This document shows, piece after piece, positions 27,264 to 34,524 of a stretch of 64,000 nucleotides of DNA; position 1 is the first letter of the stretch, and every line of letters starts with the position of its first letter. The DNA lies in NCBI RefSeq assembly GCF_023516555.1, contig NZ_JAMGBD010000001.1, positions 1,622,501-1,686,500 of the forward strand, in the 5' to 3' direction. Under the pieces are notes generated by a model. It was not told the origin of the DNA and searched no databases. It worked only from the letters and a program-made list of their open reading frames with translations. The translations under genes and the position numbers were made by a program. The DNA comes from Sphingomonas alba (GTDB lineage Bacteria; Pseudomonadota; Alphaproteobacteria; Sphingomonadales; Sphingomonadaceae).

Positions 27264-28217
27264 ATGCCGTCCGGTCTAATCGCCCTCCTCGACGATGTCG
27301 CCACCATCGCCAAACTGGCGGCCTCCTCGATCGACGATGTCGCCGGCGCGGCCGGCAAGGCCAGCGCCAAGGCAGCGGGCGTCGTCATTGACGACACCGC
27401 CGTCACGCCGCGCTATGTGATCGGGCTGGCGCCGGAGCGGGAACTGCCGATCATCGGCAAGATTGCCCTCGGCTCGCTCAAGAACAAGTTGCTGTTCCTG
27501 CTCCCGGGCGCACTGCTGCTGACCGCTTTCGCGCCCTGGGCGATCGTTCCGATCCTGATGCTCGGCGGTTCCTATCTGGCCTTCGAGGCCGCGGAGAAAA
27601 TCGCCGAGGCTTTGCTCCATGAGCATCACCACAAGAAACAGCTGCTCGATTCGATCGACGACCCGAAGGAGCTTGAGCAGCTGCAGGTGAAAGGGGCGAT
27701 CCGCACCGACCTCATCCTCTCGGCGGAAATCATGGCGATCGCACTCTCCAGCCTCGAGCATTTGACGCTGGGCCGGACCGCCATCGCGCTGACGGTAGTC
27801 GCCTTCGCCATCACCTTCGGCGTCTATGGCGCCGTCGCCGTCATCGTAAAGCTCGACGACATCGGCCTGGAGTTATCGAAGCGGAAGCGGGGCCGCCGTC
27901 TCGGCAATCTGCTGGTGCGGATCGTCCCGGGTCTTCTCAGCTTCATTTCTACGCTGGGCACTGCGGCAATGCTGTGGGTCGGCGGCGGCATTCTGGTGCA
28001 CGGCCTCGAGGAACTGCACATCCTGACCGTCGTCCCGGAGACGATTCATCACCTGTCGCTGAAGGCCGACGTCGCGGCCGGCTCGCTCGGCCCGGTCGCC
28101 GAATGGCTGGTGAATGCCCTTGGCGGCGCGGTCGTCGGCCTCGTCATCGGCGGGATCATCGCGATGATCGTCCGCAAACTGACCAAGCACCCAGAAGACT
28201 TCGTCGTCGACGCCTAG
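27264..28217 (+). CDS. DUF808 (YedI-type) inner-membrane protein
   Basis: This 317-residue membrane protein is recognised from SGLIALLDDVATIAKLAASS, DDTAVTPRYVIGLAPERELPI and IGKIALGSLKNKLLFLLPGALLL. About six hydrophobic segments lie between residues 75 and 310. DUF808/YedI proteins are widespread, and their function is unknown. It starts 54 bp from the serS start on the other strand, and its stop overlaps that of the flavin reductase. Confidence 0.88.
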   Translation: MPSGLIALLDDVATIAKLAASSIDDVAGAAGKASAKAAGVVIDDTAVTPRYVIGLAPERELPIIGKIALGSLKNKLLFLLPGALLLTAFAPWAIVPILMLGGSYLAFEAAEKIAEALLHEHHHKKQLLDSIDDPKELEQLQVKGAIRTDLILSAEIMAIALSSLEHLTLGRTAIALTVVAFAITFGVYGAVAVIVKLDDIGLELSKRKRGRRLGNLLVRIVPGLLSFISTLGTAAMLWVGGGILVHGLEELHILTVVPETIHHLSLKADVAAGSLGPVAEWLVNALGGAVVGLVIGGIIAMIVRKLTKHPEDFVVDA

Positions 28218-28723
28218 TCGAAGTGAAGCCGCCGGTAGCTGCCGCGGAAATAGAGCAACGGGTCGAGCGCGGAATCGAAGGTCGCCTTGATGACCCTGCC
28301 GAGCAGGATGTGATGGTCGCCGCCCTCATGGACGGCGTGTGCCTCGCACTCGAATACGCCCAGCGACTGATTCAGGACCGGGGCGCCTAGCTCGCCCGGC
28401 GACCAGTCGTTCGGGCCGAAGCGGTCTTCGTGACGTGTTGCAAAGCGGATCGAGGCCGGCTGCTGGCCCGTCTGTAAAACGTTGATGGCGAAATGCCGGG
28501 CGGCGAGGAAGGCCGGCGCCGTGGTCGCGTTTTTCGCAATGCAAACCAGCAGCAACGGCGGATCCAGGCTGACGCTCGTCAGGCTGTTGACGGTCAGCCC
28601 TGCCGGCTGCCCGCCGCTGTCCACGCAGGTGACGACCGTTACCCCGGTGGCGAAGCAGCCGAGCGCGTCGCGCAAAGTGCGCGGGTCGCAGCCGGTGCGA
28701 TATTCGGAAGAGGCGTCGGCCAT
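28214..28723 (-). CDS. Flavin reductase-like FMN-binding protein
   Basis: A 169-residue HpaC/flavin-reductase-like split-barrel protein. Family marks are LRDALGCFATGVTVVT, GLTVNSLTSVSLDPPLLLVCI, HFAINVL, and a C-terminal GGDHHILLGRV block. Such enzymes reduce FMN or FAD with NAD(P)H, often for a two-component monooxygenase, but no oxygenase gene is next to it. The aromatic block 3-10 kb away is possible company only by proximity. Confidence 0.88.
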   Translation of the reverse strand: MADASSEYRTGCDPRTLRDALGCFATGVTVVTCVDSGGQPAGLTVNSLTSVSLDPPLLLVCIAKNATTAPAFLAARHFAINVLQTGQQPASIRFATRHEDRFGPNDWSPGELGAPVLNQSLGVFECEAHAVHEGGDHHILLGRVIKATFDSALDPLLYFRGSYRRLHFD

Positions 28724-28876
28724 TGCCCAAGGGCTATACCAGCCCCTTCACCACATGCCAGCGCGCCTCATGGCGAAGATGAACAAGATTTCATGTGTCC
28801 GACACAGCGAGGCAATTGGGCACCGCGTATTTCCCGTTTTCAGCCGGACCAATGCCGGCATCAGGAGATATGACCA

Positions 28877-29068
28877 ATGACCAAGCGTCTCATTGCCTCG
28901 TTCGCGGCCCTCGCCGTGCTTGCCGGGCCGGCCATGGCGTCGAGCACGGCCAAGCCTGCCGACACCACCAAGGTCCACAAGCAGTCGAAGAAGGAAAAGA
29001 AGAACGCCAACGCGACTGCCCAGAATGACAAGGTGAAGGTCGAAAAGACCGCCAAGCCCAAGAAGTAA
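28877..29068 (+). CDS. Small Lys-rich exported protein, unknown
   Basis: A 63-residue protein with a clean signal peptide (MTKRLIASFAALAVLAGPAMA). A short, very basic mature part of about 42 residues follows (KQSKKEKKNANATAQ, KPKK). A good ribosome-binding site (AGGAG) lies 8 bp upstream. It precedes the two-component system on the same strand. No family was recognised. The composition resembles small periplasmic polybasic proteins. Confidence 0.65.
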   Translation: MTKRLIASFAALAVLAGPAMASSTAKPADTTKVHKQSKKEKKNANATAQNDKVKVEKTAKPKK

Positions 29069-29094
29069 TTTCCTCCCTTTTCACGTGCCCCCTC

Positions 29095-29131
29095 GCCGCC
29101 CGGTGTTCCCCATTCCCTAACGCCGGGCGGC
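29095..29131. terminator. GC-rich hairpin after the Lys-rich gene
   Basis: GCCGCCCGG (29095-29103) pairs with CCGGGCGGC (29123-29131) around a 19-nt loop, 27 bp after the stop codon. There is no T-run, so this is a weak or Rho-assisted terminator candidate separating the gene from the response regulator. Confidence 0.4.
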
Positions 29132-29184
29132 ACCCGGCCATTGCCGCGCCGGCAGGCGGCATATTATGCAGGCGCCGGAGTGCC

Positions 29185-29865
29185 ATGGGCCGCAAGATCC
29201 TCATCATCGAAGACGACGCGGAAACCGCGGACTATCTCGCCCGGGGCCTGATGCAGGAAGGCCATATGGTCGAGCAGGCCGCGAACGGCCAGGACGGCCT
29301 CTACCGCGCCACCGACGGCAGCTTCGACCTTGTCATTCTCGACCGCATGGTGCCGATCATCGATGGCCTGTCCGTCCTCCGCGCGCTGCGCGCCGCCAAG
29401 ATCGAGACGCCGGTGCTGATCCTTTCCGCGCTTGCCTCGGTCGGTGACCGGATCGAGGGCCTCGAATGCGGCTCGGACGATTACCTCGTGAAGCCCTTTT
29501 CCTTCGCCGAGCTGTTGGCTCGCGCGAATGCGCTTTTGCGGCGGAGCGAGGCGCGCGTCGCCACCGATCCCAAGCTGACCGTCGGCGACCTCGTCATCGA
29601 TCCGCTGTCCCGTACCGTGAAGCGCGGTGGCAAAAAGCTCGACCTCAAGCCGCGCGAATATCTCCTGCTCGAATATTTCGCCCGCAACGAGGGCCGGGTC
29701 GTCACCCGCACCATGCTTCTCGAACAGGTCTGGGATTATCATTTCGACCCGGCGACCAACGTCATCGACGTCCATGTCAGCCGCCTGCGGCGCAAGCTCG
29801 AGGAGGGTTTCGACCGGCCAATGCTCCACACGGTGCGCGGCGCCGGCTACATGCTGGCGGCCTGA
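29185..29865 (+). CDS. OmpR/PhoB-family response regulator
   Basis: A 226-residue DNA-binding response regulator. The receiver domain (about 1-120) has the acidic pocket D10/D11, phospho-acceptor D53 (VILDRMVP), S81 and K103 (LVKPFS). The winged-helix effector (about 130-226) ends in VHVSRLRRKLEEGFDRP and VRGAGYML, typical of OmpR type. It is co-directional with the histidine kinase that starts 9 bp after its stop. Target genes and signal are unknown. Confidence 0.93.
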   Translation: MGRKILIIEDDAETADYLARGLMQEGHMVEQAANGQDGLYRATDGSFDLVILDRMVPIIDGLSVLRALRAAKIETPVLILSALASVGDRIEGLECGSDDYLVKPFSFAELLARANALLRRSEARVATDPKLTVGDLVIDPLSRTVKRGGKKLDLKPREYLLLEYFARNEGRVVTRTMLLEQVWDYHFDPATNVIDVHVSRLRRKLEEGFDRPMLHTVRGAGYMLAA

Positions 29866-29874
29866 GGCGGTTCC

Positions 29875-31236
29875 ATGTCGACCAAGCTCCGCATCGCCCT
29901 GCTGGCCGGCCTCCTCGCCTTCGCCTCCAACCTGCTGATCATCGGCTTCATCCATTTCCAGACTCGCGACGAGATCGTCTCGGAGCTTCGCCACCAGGTC
30001 GCCGAGCAGTCGGCGGCGTTGAACCAGGTTTACAGGAAGGGCGGTGTCGCAGCGCTAAAACGCGAAATCTCGGAAGCGACGGACGCCGACGACCCTCAAA
30101 CGGCGCTCGCCATCATCGATCGGTCGGGAACGCCCGTCTATGGCAATGTCGATTCCCTGCTGGCGCCGGACGTCGCGTGGTTCGCGAAATCGAGAAGCGC
30201 GGTCCTTCGCCTGAAGGGCGAAGATTCGGTGCTGGAAGCGTCCGTGAACTTCCGGCCGATCGCCGGCGGCCAATGGCTGCTGACCGGCCGCACCGTCTCC
30301 GCCGGTATCAGCCTGCGTGAAACGCTGGAGCGGTCGCTTGCTGTCGCGCTCGCCGTTTCGGTGCTGCTCGGACTGCTCTGCGGCCTGATCATCGGGCAAT
30401 ATGTCGATCGCCGGATCCACGACATCGTGCTCGTCGCCGACCGGGTCAGCGGCGGCGACATGTCCGAACGCGTTCCTTTATCGGGGGCGGACGACAGCTT
30501 CGCCAGGCTCTCGCGCCAGATCAACCAGATGCTCGACCGCATTTCGACCCTGATGGGCGAATTGCGAATGCTCACCGACAGCCTCGCCCACGACCTCCGC
30601 TCACCTGTCGGCCGGCTCCGCGCCGCCGCCGATGCAGCGTTGACCGCCGAGACTCCCGAAGAGCGCGACCAGATGCTCGGCGCCATCATCCGCCAGTCGG
30701 ATTCGCTGATGCGGATCCTGACGACGGCGCTGGAGATCGCCCGGTCCGAGGCTTTCACCAGCAAGAACCAGTTCAGCTGGTTCGACCCGGCCCAGCTCGC
30801 CGGCGAACTGGTCGAAATGTACGAGCCGGTTGCCGAGGAAGCGGGCGCGGCCATGCGTCTCGACCGCTCGCCGGTCGTCATCCCGGTCTTCGGCCATCGC
30901 CAGTTGCTCGCCCAGGCGCTCAGCAACCTCATCGAGAACGCCATCAAATATGCGGCATCGGGCGGCGAAATCGCCGTCCTCGTCCATGATGAGCACTCAA
31001 CACTGAAGCTGGGCGTCAGCGACCGCGGCCCCGGCATTCCCGCCGAGCGCCGCGACGAAGCCCGCCGCCGATTCGGCCGGCTCGACCCCAGCCGCGGCGA
31101 CGAGGGCGCGGGCCTCGGCTTGTCGCTGGTGCAGGCCATCGCCCATTTGCATCAGGGTGACCTGGCCCTGTTCGACAATGCACCGGGCCTGGTGGCGCTG
31201 GTCCAGATCCCCGTTCGCGCCGACCGGCGATCCTAG
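29875..31236 (+). CDS. HAMP-containing sensor histidine kinase
   Basis: A 453-residue inner-membrane kinase, partner of the upstream regulator. TM1 is about residues 7-28 and TM2 about 155-175. They enclose a sensor domain of roughly 125 residues of no recognised family. HAMP follows (about 175-225), then HisKA with H239 in SLAHDLRSPVGRLR, and an HATPase domain with N box NLIENAIKYA, G1 DRGPGIP and G2 GAGLGLSLV. The periplasmic domain is small and gives no clue to the signal. Confidence 0.93.
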   Translation: MSTKLRIALLAGLLAFASNLLIIGFIHFQTRDEIVSELRHQVAEQSAALNQVYRKGGVAALKREISEATDADDPQTALAIIDRSGTPVYGNVDSLLAPDVAWFAKSRSAVLRLKGEDSVLEASVNFRPIAGGQWLLTGRTVSAGISLRETLERSLAVALAVSVLLGLLCGLIIGQYVDRRIHDIVLVADRVSGGDMSERVPLSGADDSFARLSRQINQMLDRISTLMGELRMLTDSLAHDLRSPVGRLRAAADAALTAETPEERDQMLGAIIRQSDSLMRILTTALEIARSEAFTSKNQFSWFDPAQLAGELVEMYEPVAEEAGAAMRLDRSPVVIPVFGHRQLLAQALSNLIENAIKYAASGGEIAVLVHDEHSTLKLGVSDRGPGIPAERRDEARRRFGRLDPSRGDEGAGLGLSLVQAIAHLHQGDLALFDNAPGLVALVQIPVRADRRS

Positions 31237-31301
31237 GCCGCCGGCTGTTCCCAGAGCTCGATGGCATTGCCTTCGGGATCGTGCAGCCGCGCCGTGCGAC
31301 G
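31233..31301 (-). pseudogene. C-terminal remnant of a VOC/glyoxalase-type gene
   Basis: Directly after the phhA stop codon, in the same frame, the minus strand encodes RRTARLHDPEGNAIELWEQP-AA and then a stop. LHDPEGNAIELWEQ is the standard last strand of vicinal-oxygen-chelate proteins (DPxGNxxEL). Nothing of the rest of such a gene remains, so this looks like the tail of a deleted neighbour. Its stop overlaps that of the histidine kinase on the other strand. Confidence 0.6.
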
Positions 31302-32072
31302 TCAGAGCGCCAGCAGCCGCTCCGCCGTCATTTCCCGCACCTCGGCAATCGTCGCATCCAGCGACTCCGACACCAGGTAGCGCGGCTGGAAGGCATCATG
31401 TTTGTACGGCGTATGCACCGCCCGCTCGACCGAGAAGGGCAGCCGCTCCACCTCCCCGCTCTCCAGACTGAAATGCGCCTCGCCGAAGCTGGAGGCGAGC
31501 CCTGCACCGAGGATCTTGAGCTCGCCGCGCTCCGTCGCCAGCCCGAACTCGACGCTGTGCCAGTAAATGCGCGCGACCTTCTCGCCTTGCCCGGCGGCAA
31601 TCGCCGTCAGCCCGAGCCGGCCCATATGCTCTGCCATCTCCGCAAAATCGTGATGCGCCAGCATCGGGATATGGCCGAACATGTCGTGGAAGCAGTCCGG
31701 CGCCTCAAGGTAATCGAGCTGTGCCCGCGTGCGGATGAAATTGCCGACCGGAAAGACCCGTTCCGACAGCATGGCGAAGAAGGCCTCGTCCGGCACCAGC
31801 CCGGGCACCGCCACCACCCGCCAGCCGGTCCGCGGCGTCAGGATCGCGTTCAGCCCTTCGACGTCCGGTACCCCCGGATGCGACAGGCGCAGCAAATCGA
31901 TCCCGTCGAGGAACGGCGAAACCACCCGCGATCCCAGCAGCTCCACCTGCCGCGCGAACAGCAGGTCCCAGACCGCATGGTCCTCGGGCGTAAAGCTCTC
32001 CCAGCACTGCGGGACGACAAAGTCCTGCCACCGGCGGGCCTCGTCATCCCTGGTAATCACATCCTGAAGCAT
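31302..32072 (-). CDS. phhA: Phenylalanine-4-hydroxylase
   Basis: Monomeric bacterial aromatic amino acid hydroxylase that makes tyrosine from phenylalanine with Fe(II), O2 and tetrahydropterin. It has 256 residues. Iron ligands are H129 and H134 (CFHDMFGHIPML) and E175 (YWHSVEFGL). The start MLQDVITRDDE was preferred over an upstream TTG because AAGGA lies 8 bp before it. The pterin-recycling dehydratase phhB is on the same strand 2.2 kb upstream and hpd is nearby. Expression is probably controlled by the leader peptide and terminator just upstream (32097-32216). Confidence 0.96.
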   Translation of the reverse strand: MLQDVITRDDEARRWQDFVVPQCWESFTPEDHAVWDLLFARQVELLGSRVVSPFLDGIDLLRLSHPGVPDVEGLNAILTPRTGWRVVAVPGLVPDEAFFAMLSERVFPVGNFIRTRAQLDYLEAPDCFHDMFGHIPMLAHHDFAEMAEHMGRLGLTAIAAGQGEKVARIYWHSVEFGLATERGELKILGAGLASSFGEAHFSLESGEVERLPFSVERAVHTPYKHDAFQPRYLVSESLDATIAEVREMTAERLLAL

Positions 32073-32096
32073 TTCGTCGTCCTTCAATCGGGCAAT

Positions 32097-32127
32097 AAAA
32101 AACCCGCCGAGCGGAGGCCGGGCGGGT
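32097..32127 (-). terminator. Intrinsic terminator in the phhA leader (attenuator)
   Basis: On the minus strand, ACCCGCC (32127-32121) pairs with GGCGGGT (32108-32102), followed by six T residues. It lies between the Tyr-rich leader ORF and phhA, 25 bp upstream of the phhA ATG, so it sits in the transcribed leader. The segment CCGACCTCG directly before it (32136-32128) can pair with CGAGGTTGG inside the leader ORF, giving a candidate competing structure. Confidence 0.85.
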
Positions 32128-32156
32128 CGAGGTCGGTCGTCAGAACTGAACGCGCG

Positions 32157-32216
32157 TCAGCTGCTCCCAACCTCGTCGGGATAATAATAAGGAGCGCTGG
32201 TCGTGCGGCGGTTCAT
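32157..32216 (-). CDS. Tyr-Tyr-Tyr leader peptide of phhA
   Basis: A 19-codon ORF, MNRRTTSAPYYYPDEVGSS, with a ribosome-binding site (AGGG) about 8 bp before its ATG. Three consecutive TAT codons (32181-32189) lie in the loop of a short hairpin, GCTCC (32195-32191) with GGAGC (32167-32163). An alternative 9-bp pairing, including one G-U, joins CGAGGTTGG (32175-32167) to CCGACCTCG (32136-32128). An intrinsic terminator and then phhA follow. The layout is that of ribosome-mediated attenuation as in trp and phe leaders. Stalling when charged tRNA-Tyr is scarce would favour the alternative pairing. Function is inferred from layout. Confidence 0.78.
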   Translation of the reverse strand: MNRRTTSAPYYYPDEVGSS

Positions 32217-32267
32217 TGCCTGCCCTCTATGTCAGGTGTGGAATGAACGTTCAATGGACGTCTTGGT

Positions 32268-32363
32268 TCAGAAGCCGAGCAGCACCGAGCCCAGCCAGAC
32301 GAGGCCTCCACACAGGCCCATGCCGATCAGCGCAATCCAGAAGGGAGAGAGGTCGCGGGTCAT
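32268..32363 (-). CDS. 31-residue single-span membrane microprotein
   Basis: The ORF starts MTRDLSPFWIALIGMGLCGG and ends with a hydrophobic stretch VWLGSVLLGF. This is one transmembrane helix with almost no soluble part. Its ATG overlaps the stop of the 62-residue gene (ATGA), the coupling used throughout this genome, which argues that it is real. It is upstream of the phhA leader on the same strand. Function unknown. Confidence 0.55.
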   Translation of the reverse strand: MTRDLSPFWIALIGMGLCGGLVWLGSVLLGF

Positions 32364-32548
32364 GATGCTGCTTTCTCCGGAGTGCTGACGACGGCGACCA
32401 GCCGCGATTCCTGCCAGACCTCGCACGGCATGGCGAGCAGCTCGCGGACGCGGGCGACCGCTTCCTCGTCGCTGGCGGCGATAATCACTTCGGGCGCGGT
32501 CAGGATGCGTCCTGAACCGTCACGTCGGTATAGCCGGTATTCGGTCAT
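32360..32548 (-). CDS. 62-residue small conserved-type protein, unknown
   Basis: Starts MTEYRLYRRDGSGRILTAPE and contains ASDEEAVARVRELLAMPCEVWQESRLV. The pattern Y-x-LY, then D-x-E/Q-A, then E-[LV]-WQES-x-L recurs in the 59-residue gene at 33542-33721, so the two are paralogues. A palindrome CTTAAC-N4-GTTAAG (32557-32572) lies just upstream of the start and may be an operator. It is coupled to the 31-residue membrane ORF. The function is not known. Confidence 0.65.
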   Translation of the reverse strand: MTEYRLYRRDGSGRILTAPEVIIAASDEEAVARVRELLAMPCEVWQESRLVAVVSTPEKAAS

Positions 32549-32556
32549 ACCCGCTC

Positions 32557-32572
32557 CTTAACTTGGGTTAAG
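32557..32572. promoter_or_regulatory. Palindrome upstream of the 62-residue gene
   Basis: CTTAAC-TTGG-GTTAAG is a perfect 6-bp inverted repeat 8 bp upstream of the start codon at 32548, a position suitable for a repressor site. No cognate regulator is apparent. The rest of the 235-bp gap to the EF-hand gene shows nothing recognisable. Confidence 0.35.
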
Positions 32573-32783
32573 CAGGCACTCCCATCTCCCAAGCGCCGAA
32601 TTCGTTAAGAATTCCTTACCAAAAGGGGCCCAGGCGCCCGCTGGCCGAGTCTTCGCGGCAAACCGTCCAGTTTCGGTCCAGCCGTTCAGGTAAAACCCGA
32701 TGGTGGAAATCCTTGATGGTTGTCGCCATTGCCGTCAGGCGGCATTCATCCCAGTCCTGCTCTTGCCAACCAAAAGGAATCCC

Positions 32784-33383
32784 ATGCGCCGGCAAGCATT
32801 GATCGTCACGGCTTTCGCCATTGGCCTCGCGGCCCAGCCCGCATTGGCTAAGAGCGGCGTTTATCTCAGCCTGATGGGCGAGCCTTTCCGGACGAGCGCC
32901 AGCGGCGAAGACCCGTTCGACCAGTGGTTCAAGCTCGCCGACGACAATGGCGACGGCAGCATTTCGCGCCTCGAGTTCCGCCACGACGCGGAGGCCTTCT
33001 TCAAGATGCTCGACGCCAACGACGACAAGGTGATCGACGGCCAGGAAATGGCCGCCTACGAGCAATTGGCGCCCTCGCGGACCAGGGTTGCTGGCGGCGG
33101 AGGACCGGAAATATCGAGCGCCCGGCCCACGGCCAAGGCCTCATCGAAGGTGGAGAAGGGGCAGGTCGCGCTGGTCACCACCGGCGACGCGCCGTCCGCC
33201 ACCCGCATCCATCCCGGCGACACCACCGTCAATTTCTCCGAAGTGCCGCAGCCGGTGGCCATGGCCGACCTCAATATCGACGGCCGCGTGACTCTGGACG
33301 AATTCCTGAAAACCGCCGGCAAGCGCTTTACCAACTACGACGTCAACCAGGACCAGAAGCTGACGCGAGAGGAACTGCGCTAA
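32784..33383 (+). CDS. Exported EF-hand calcium-binding protein
   Basis: A 199-residue protein with a signal peptide (MRRQALIVTAFAIGLAAQPALA). It has four EF-hand loops: DDNGDGSISRLE (about 53-64), DANDDKVIDGQE (about 77-88), DLNIDGRVTLDE (about 158-169) and DVNQDQKLTREE (about 184-195). The linker between pairs is Ala/Ser-rich. The start was placed at MRRQ because AAGGA lies 7 bp before it. Likely a periplasmic calcium sensor or buffer; partner unknown. Confidence 0.85.
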   Translation: MRRQALIVTAFAIGLAAQPALAKSGVYLSLMGEPFRTSASGEDPFDQWFKLADDNGDGSISRLEFRHDAEAFFKMLDANDDKVIDGQEMAAYEQLAPSRTRVAGGGGPEISSARPTAKASSKVEKGQVALVTTGDAPSATRIHPGDTTVNFSEVPQPVAMADLNIDGRVTLDEFLKTAGKRFTNYDVNQDQKLTREELR

Positions 33384-33512
33384 GCTGAAGCCACCGAGCG
33401 CAGCGCCGCCGACGCGGAACGCGTCGCCGGAGCAGCGCGGAGAGATGGCGATAGCCGGCCGGCCTGCCGCGCAGCGGACAGGACCGACGCCACGAATTTA
33501 CTTCGTGAGGGC

Positions 33513-33544
33513 CAATGTCCGCTTTCGACCCTTTACGGACATTA
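33513..33544 (+). repeat. Dispersed repeat copy R1 (forward)
   Basis: Core TCCGCTTTCGACCC, ending CGGACATTA. It is the first of nine copies of a roughly 30-bp imperfect palindrome in this window. About 130 bp of GC-rich sequence before it (33384-33512), including the hairpin CACGAA-TTTAC-TTCGTG, appears to be part of the same repeat block and codes for nothing convincing. Confidence 0.8.
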
Positions 33545-33721
33545 AGTTCGGCAATCCCAGTGTTTGATGAGATTGCTTTCCTGCCACAGCTCCGCTGGCG
33601 GTTGCTTGACCAGCTCATTGGCGATCTGGATCGCGGCCTGATCTCCGTCGGCCTCGTAGCTATGCCAGCCCAAGACCACGGCCTTCTCCGTCGCAAATAA
33701 ATAGAGGTCGTAGACTTTCAC
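33542..33721 (-). CDS. 59-residue small protein, paralogue of the 32.4-kb gene
   Basis: From a GTG start the protein reads VKVYDLYLFATEKAVVLGWH, with DGDQAAIQIANEL and PAELWQESNLIKHW later. It shares the Y-x-LY and WQESxL pattern with the 62-residue protein at 32360-32548. Its 3' end runs into repeat copy R1. Longer frames upstream add residues unlike the paralogue. Function unknown. Confidence 0.6.
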   Translation of the reverse strand: MKVYDLYLFATEKAVVLGWHSYEADGDQAAIQIANELVKQPPAELWQESNLIKHWDCRT

Positions 33722-33804
33722 TGCCCCAGCGCCCAACCCTGCTCTGGCTATGTAATAAACATAACCTATGTCATAACCAATCGGCCCGGCAGACCGGAGA
33801 GCCA

Positions 33805-34236
33805 ATGCCCGACAGCCTCATTGCCCGAGATATGTTTCTATCCGAAGCCTCGGGTCGCTTTGCACTCGGCCACGTATTTCGCACCTCGCAAGAGGTTGAA
33901 GGTGCGAGCGGAGCGATCGCGGACGATATCGGAAGGTGGAGGTGCGACATCATCGAAGGCGACCAGCTTACCTGGTCCAAAAAGGTCTACGAGCTGTTTG
34001 GGCTCCCTGCTGGAAAGCCCGTTGTACGGGAGCAGGCCGTTCGCTGTTACAAAGAGCATTCTAAGAGCGTTCTCGACCGATTGCGGAACGACGCTATCAG
34101 GCACAAGTGCGCATTCATCCTGGACGCTGCAATCGAGGTGACAGGAAAGGGCACTAAGTGGATTAGGGTGCTCGCCGTCCCCATCCTGCAGGGTGATCGC
34201 GTGATTGGGCTGCACGGCTTGAAACGCGCACTCTAG
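33805..34236 (+). CDS. Stand-alone PAS-domain protein
   Basis: A 143-residue protein whose body fits a PAS fold of the type found before GGDEF or kinase domains: IGRWRCDIIEGDQLTWSKKVYELFGLPAG, then AAIEVTGKGTKWIRVLAVPILQGDRVIGLHGLKR. No output domain follows, so it may be a sensor or adaptor, or a fragment of a larger protein. It is bracketed by repeat copies R1 and R2, with R2 starting in its last codons, which points to an accessory gene. Confidence 0.7.
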   Translation: MPDSLIARDMFLSEASGRFALGHVFRTSQEVEGASGAIADDIGRWRCDIIEGDQLTWSKKVYELFGLPAGKPVVREQAVRCYKEHSKSVLDRLRNDAIRHKCAFILDAAIEVTGKGTKWIRVLAVPILQGDRVIGLHGLKRAL

Positions 34237-34262
34237 AGTCCGTTTTCCACCCAAATCGGACC
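34233..34262 (+). repeat. Dispersed repeat copy R2 (forward)
   Basis: Core AGTCCGTTTTCCACCC, then AAATCGGAC. Same orientation as R1. It covers the stop of the PAS gene and reaches the phhB stop. Confidence 0.7.
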
Positions 34263-34513
34263 TACCCCGCCAGCCGGTTGATCGCTTCTGCCAGCTTGAT
34301 GTCGCGGGTGGTGACGCTGCCCGTCTCGTGCGTCACCAGCCGGAAATCGACGCGGTTCCAGACGCTGGTGAACTCCGGATGATGGTCGACCTTCTCGGCA
34401 TAGTCGGCGACGCGGGTCAGGAAGGCGAAGGCCTCCGCGAAATCCTTGAAGGTGAAGCTGCGGGTCAGCGCCTTGCACGTACCCTCTTCGGTCCAGCCGT
34501 CCGGCACTTCCAT
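34262..34513 (-). CDS. phhB: Pterin-4a-carbinolamine dehydratase
   Basis: Dehydrates the 4a-hydroxypterin formed by PhhA so the cofactor can be reduced and reused. It has 83 residues. The conserved active-site block is DHHPEFTSVWNRVDF, with a following His in LVTHETG. Of two adjacent ATGs the second is used because GGAG lies 6 bp before it. It follows the outer-membrane gene by about 11 bp on the same strand, and phhA lies 2.2 kb downstream, so the two phh genes are near but not adjacent. Confidence 0.93.
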   Translation of the reverse strand: MEVPDGWTEEGTCKALTRSFTFKDFAEAFAFLTRVADYAEKVDHHPEFTSVWNRVDFRLVTHETGSVTTRDIKLAEAINRLAG

Positions 34514-34524
34514 CATCTGCTCCC

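Noticed and set aside
33343-33696. Open frames over the dispersed repeats (NVRKGSKAD, NVRNGSKAD and MSAFDP type peptides at several places)
   Set aside because: These are translations of the repeat itself, seen in several frames and copies, not genes.
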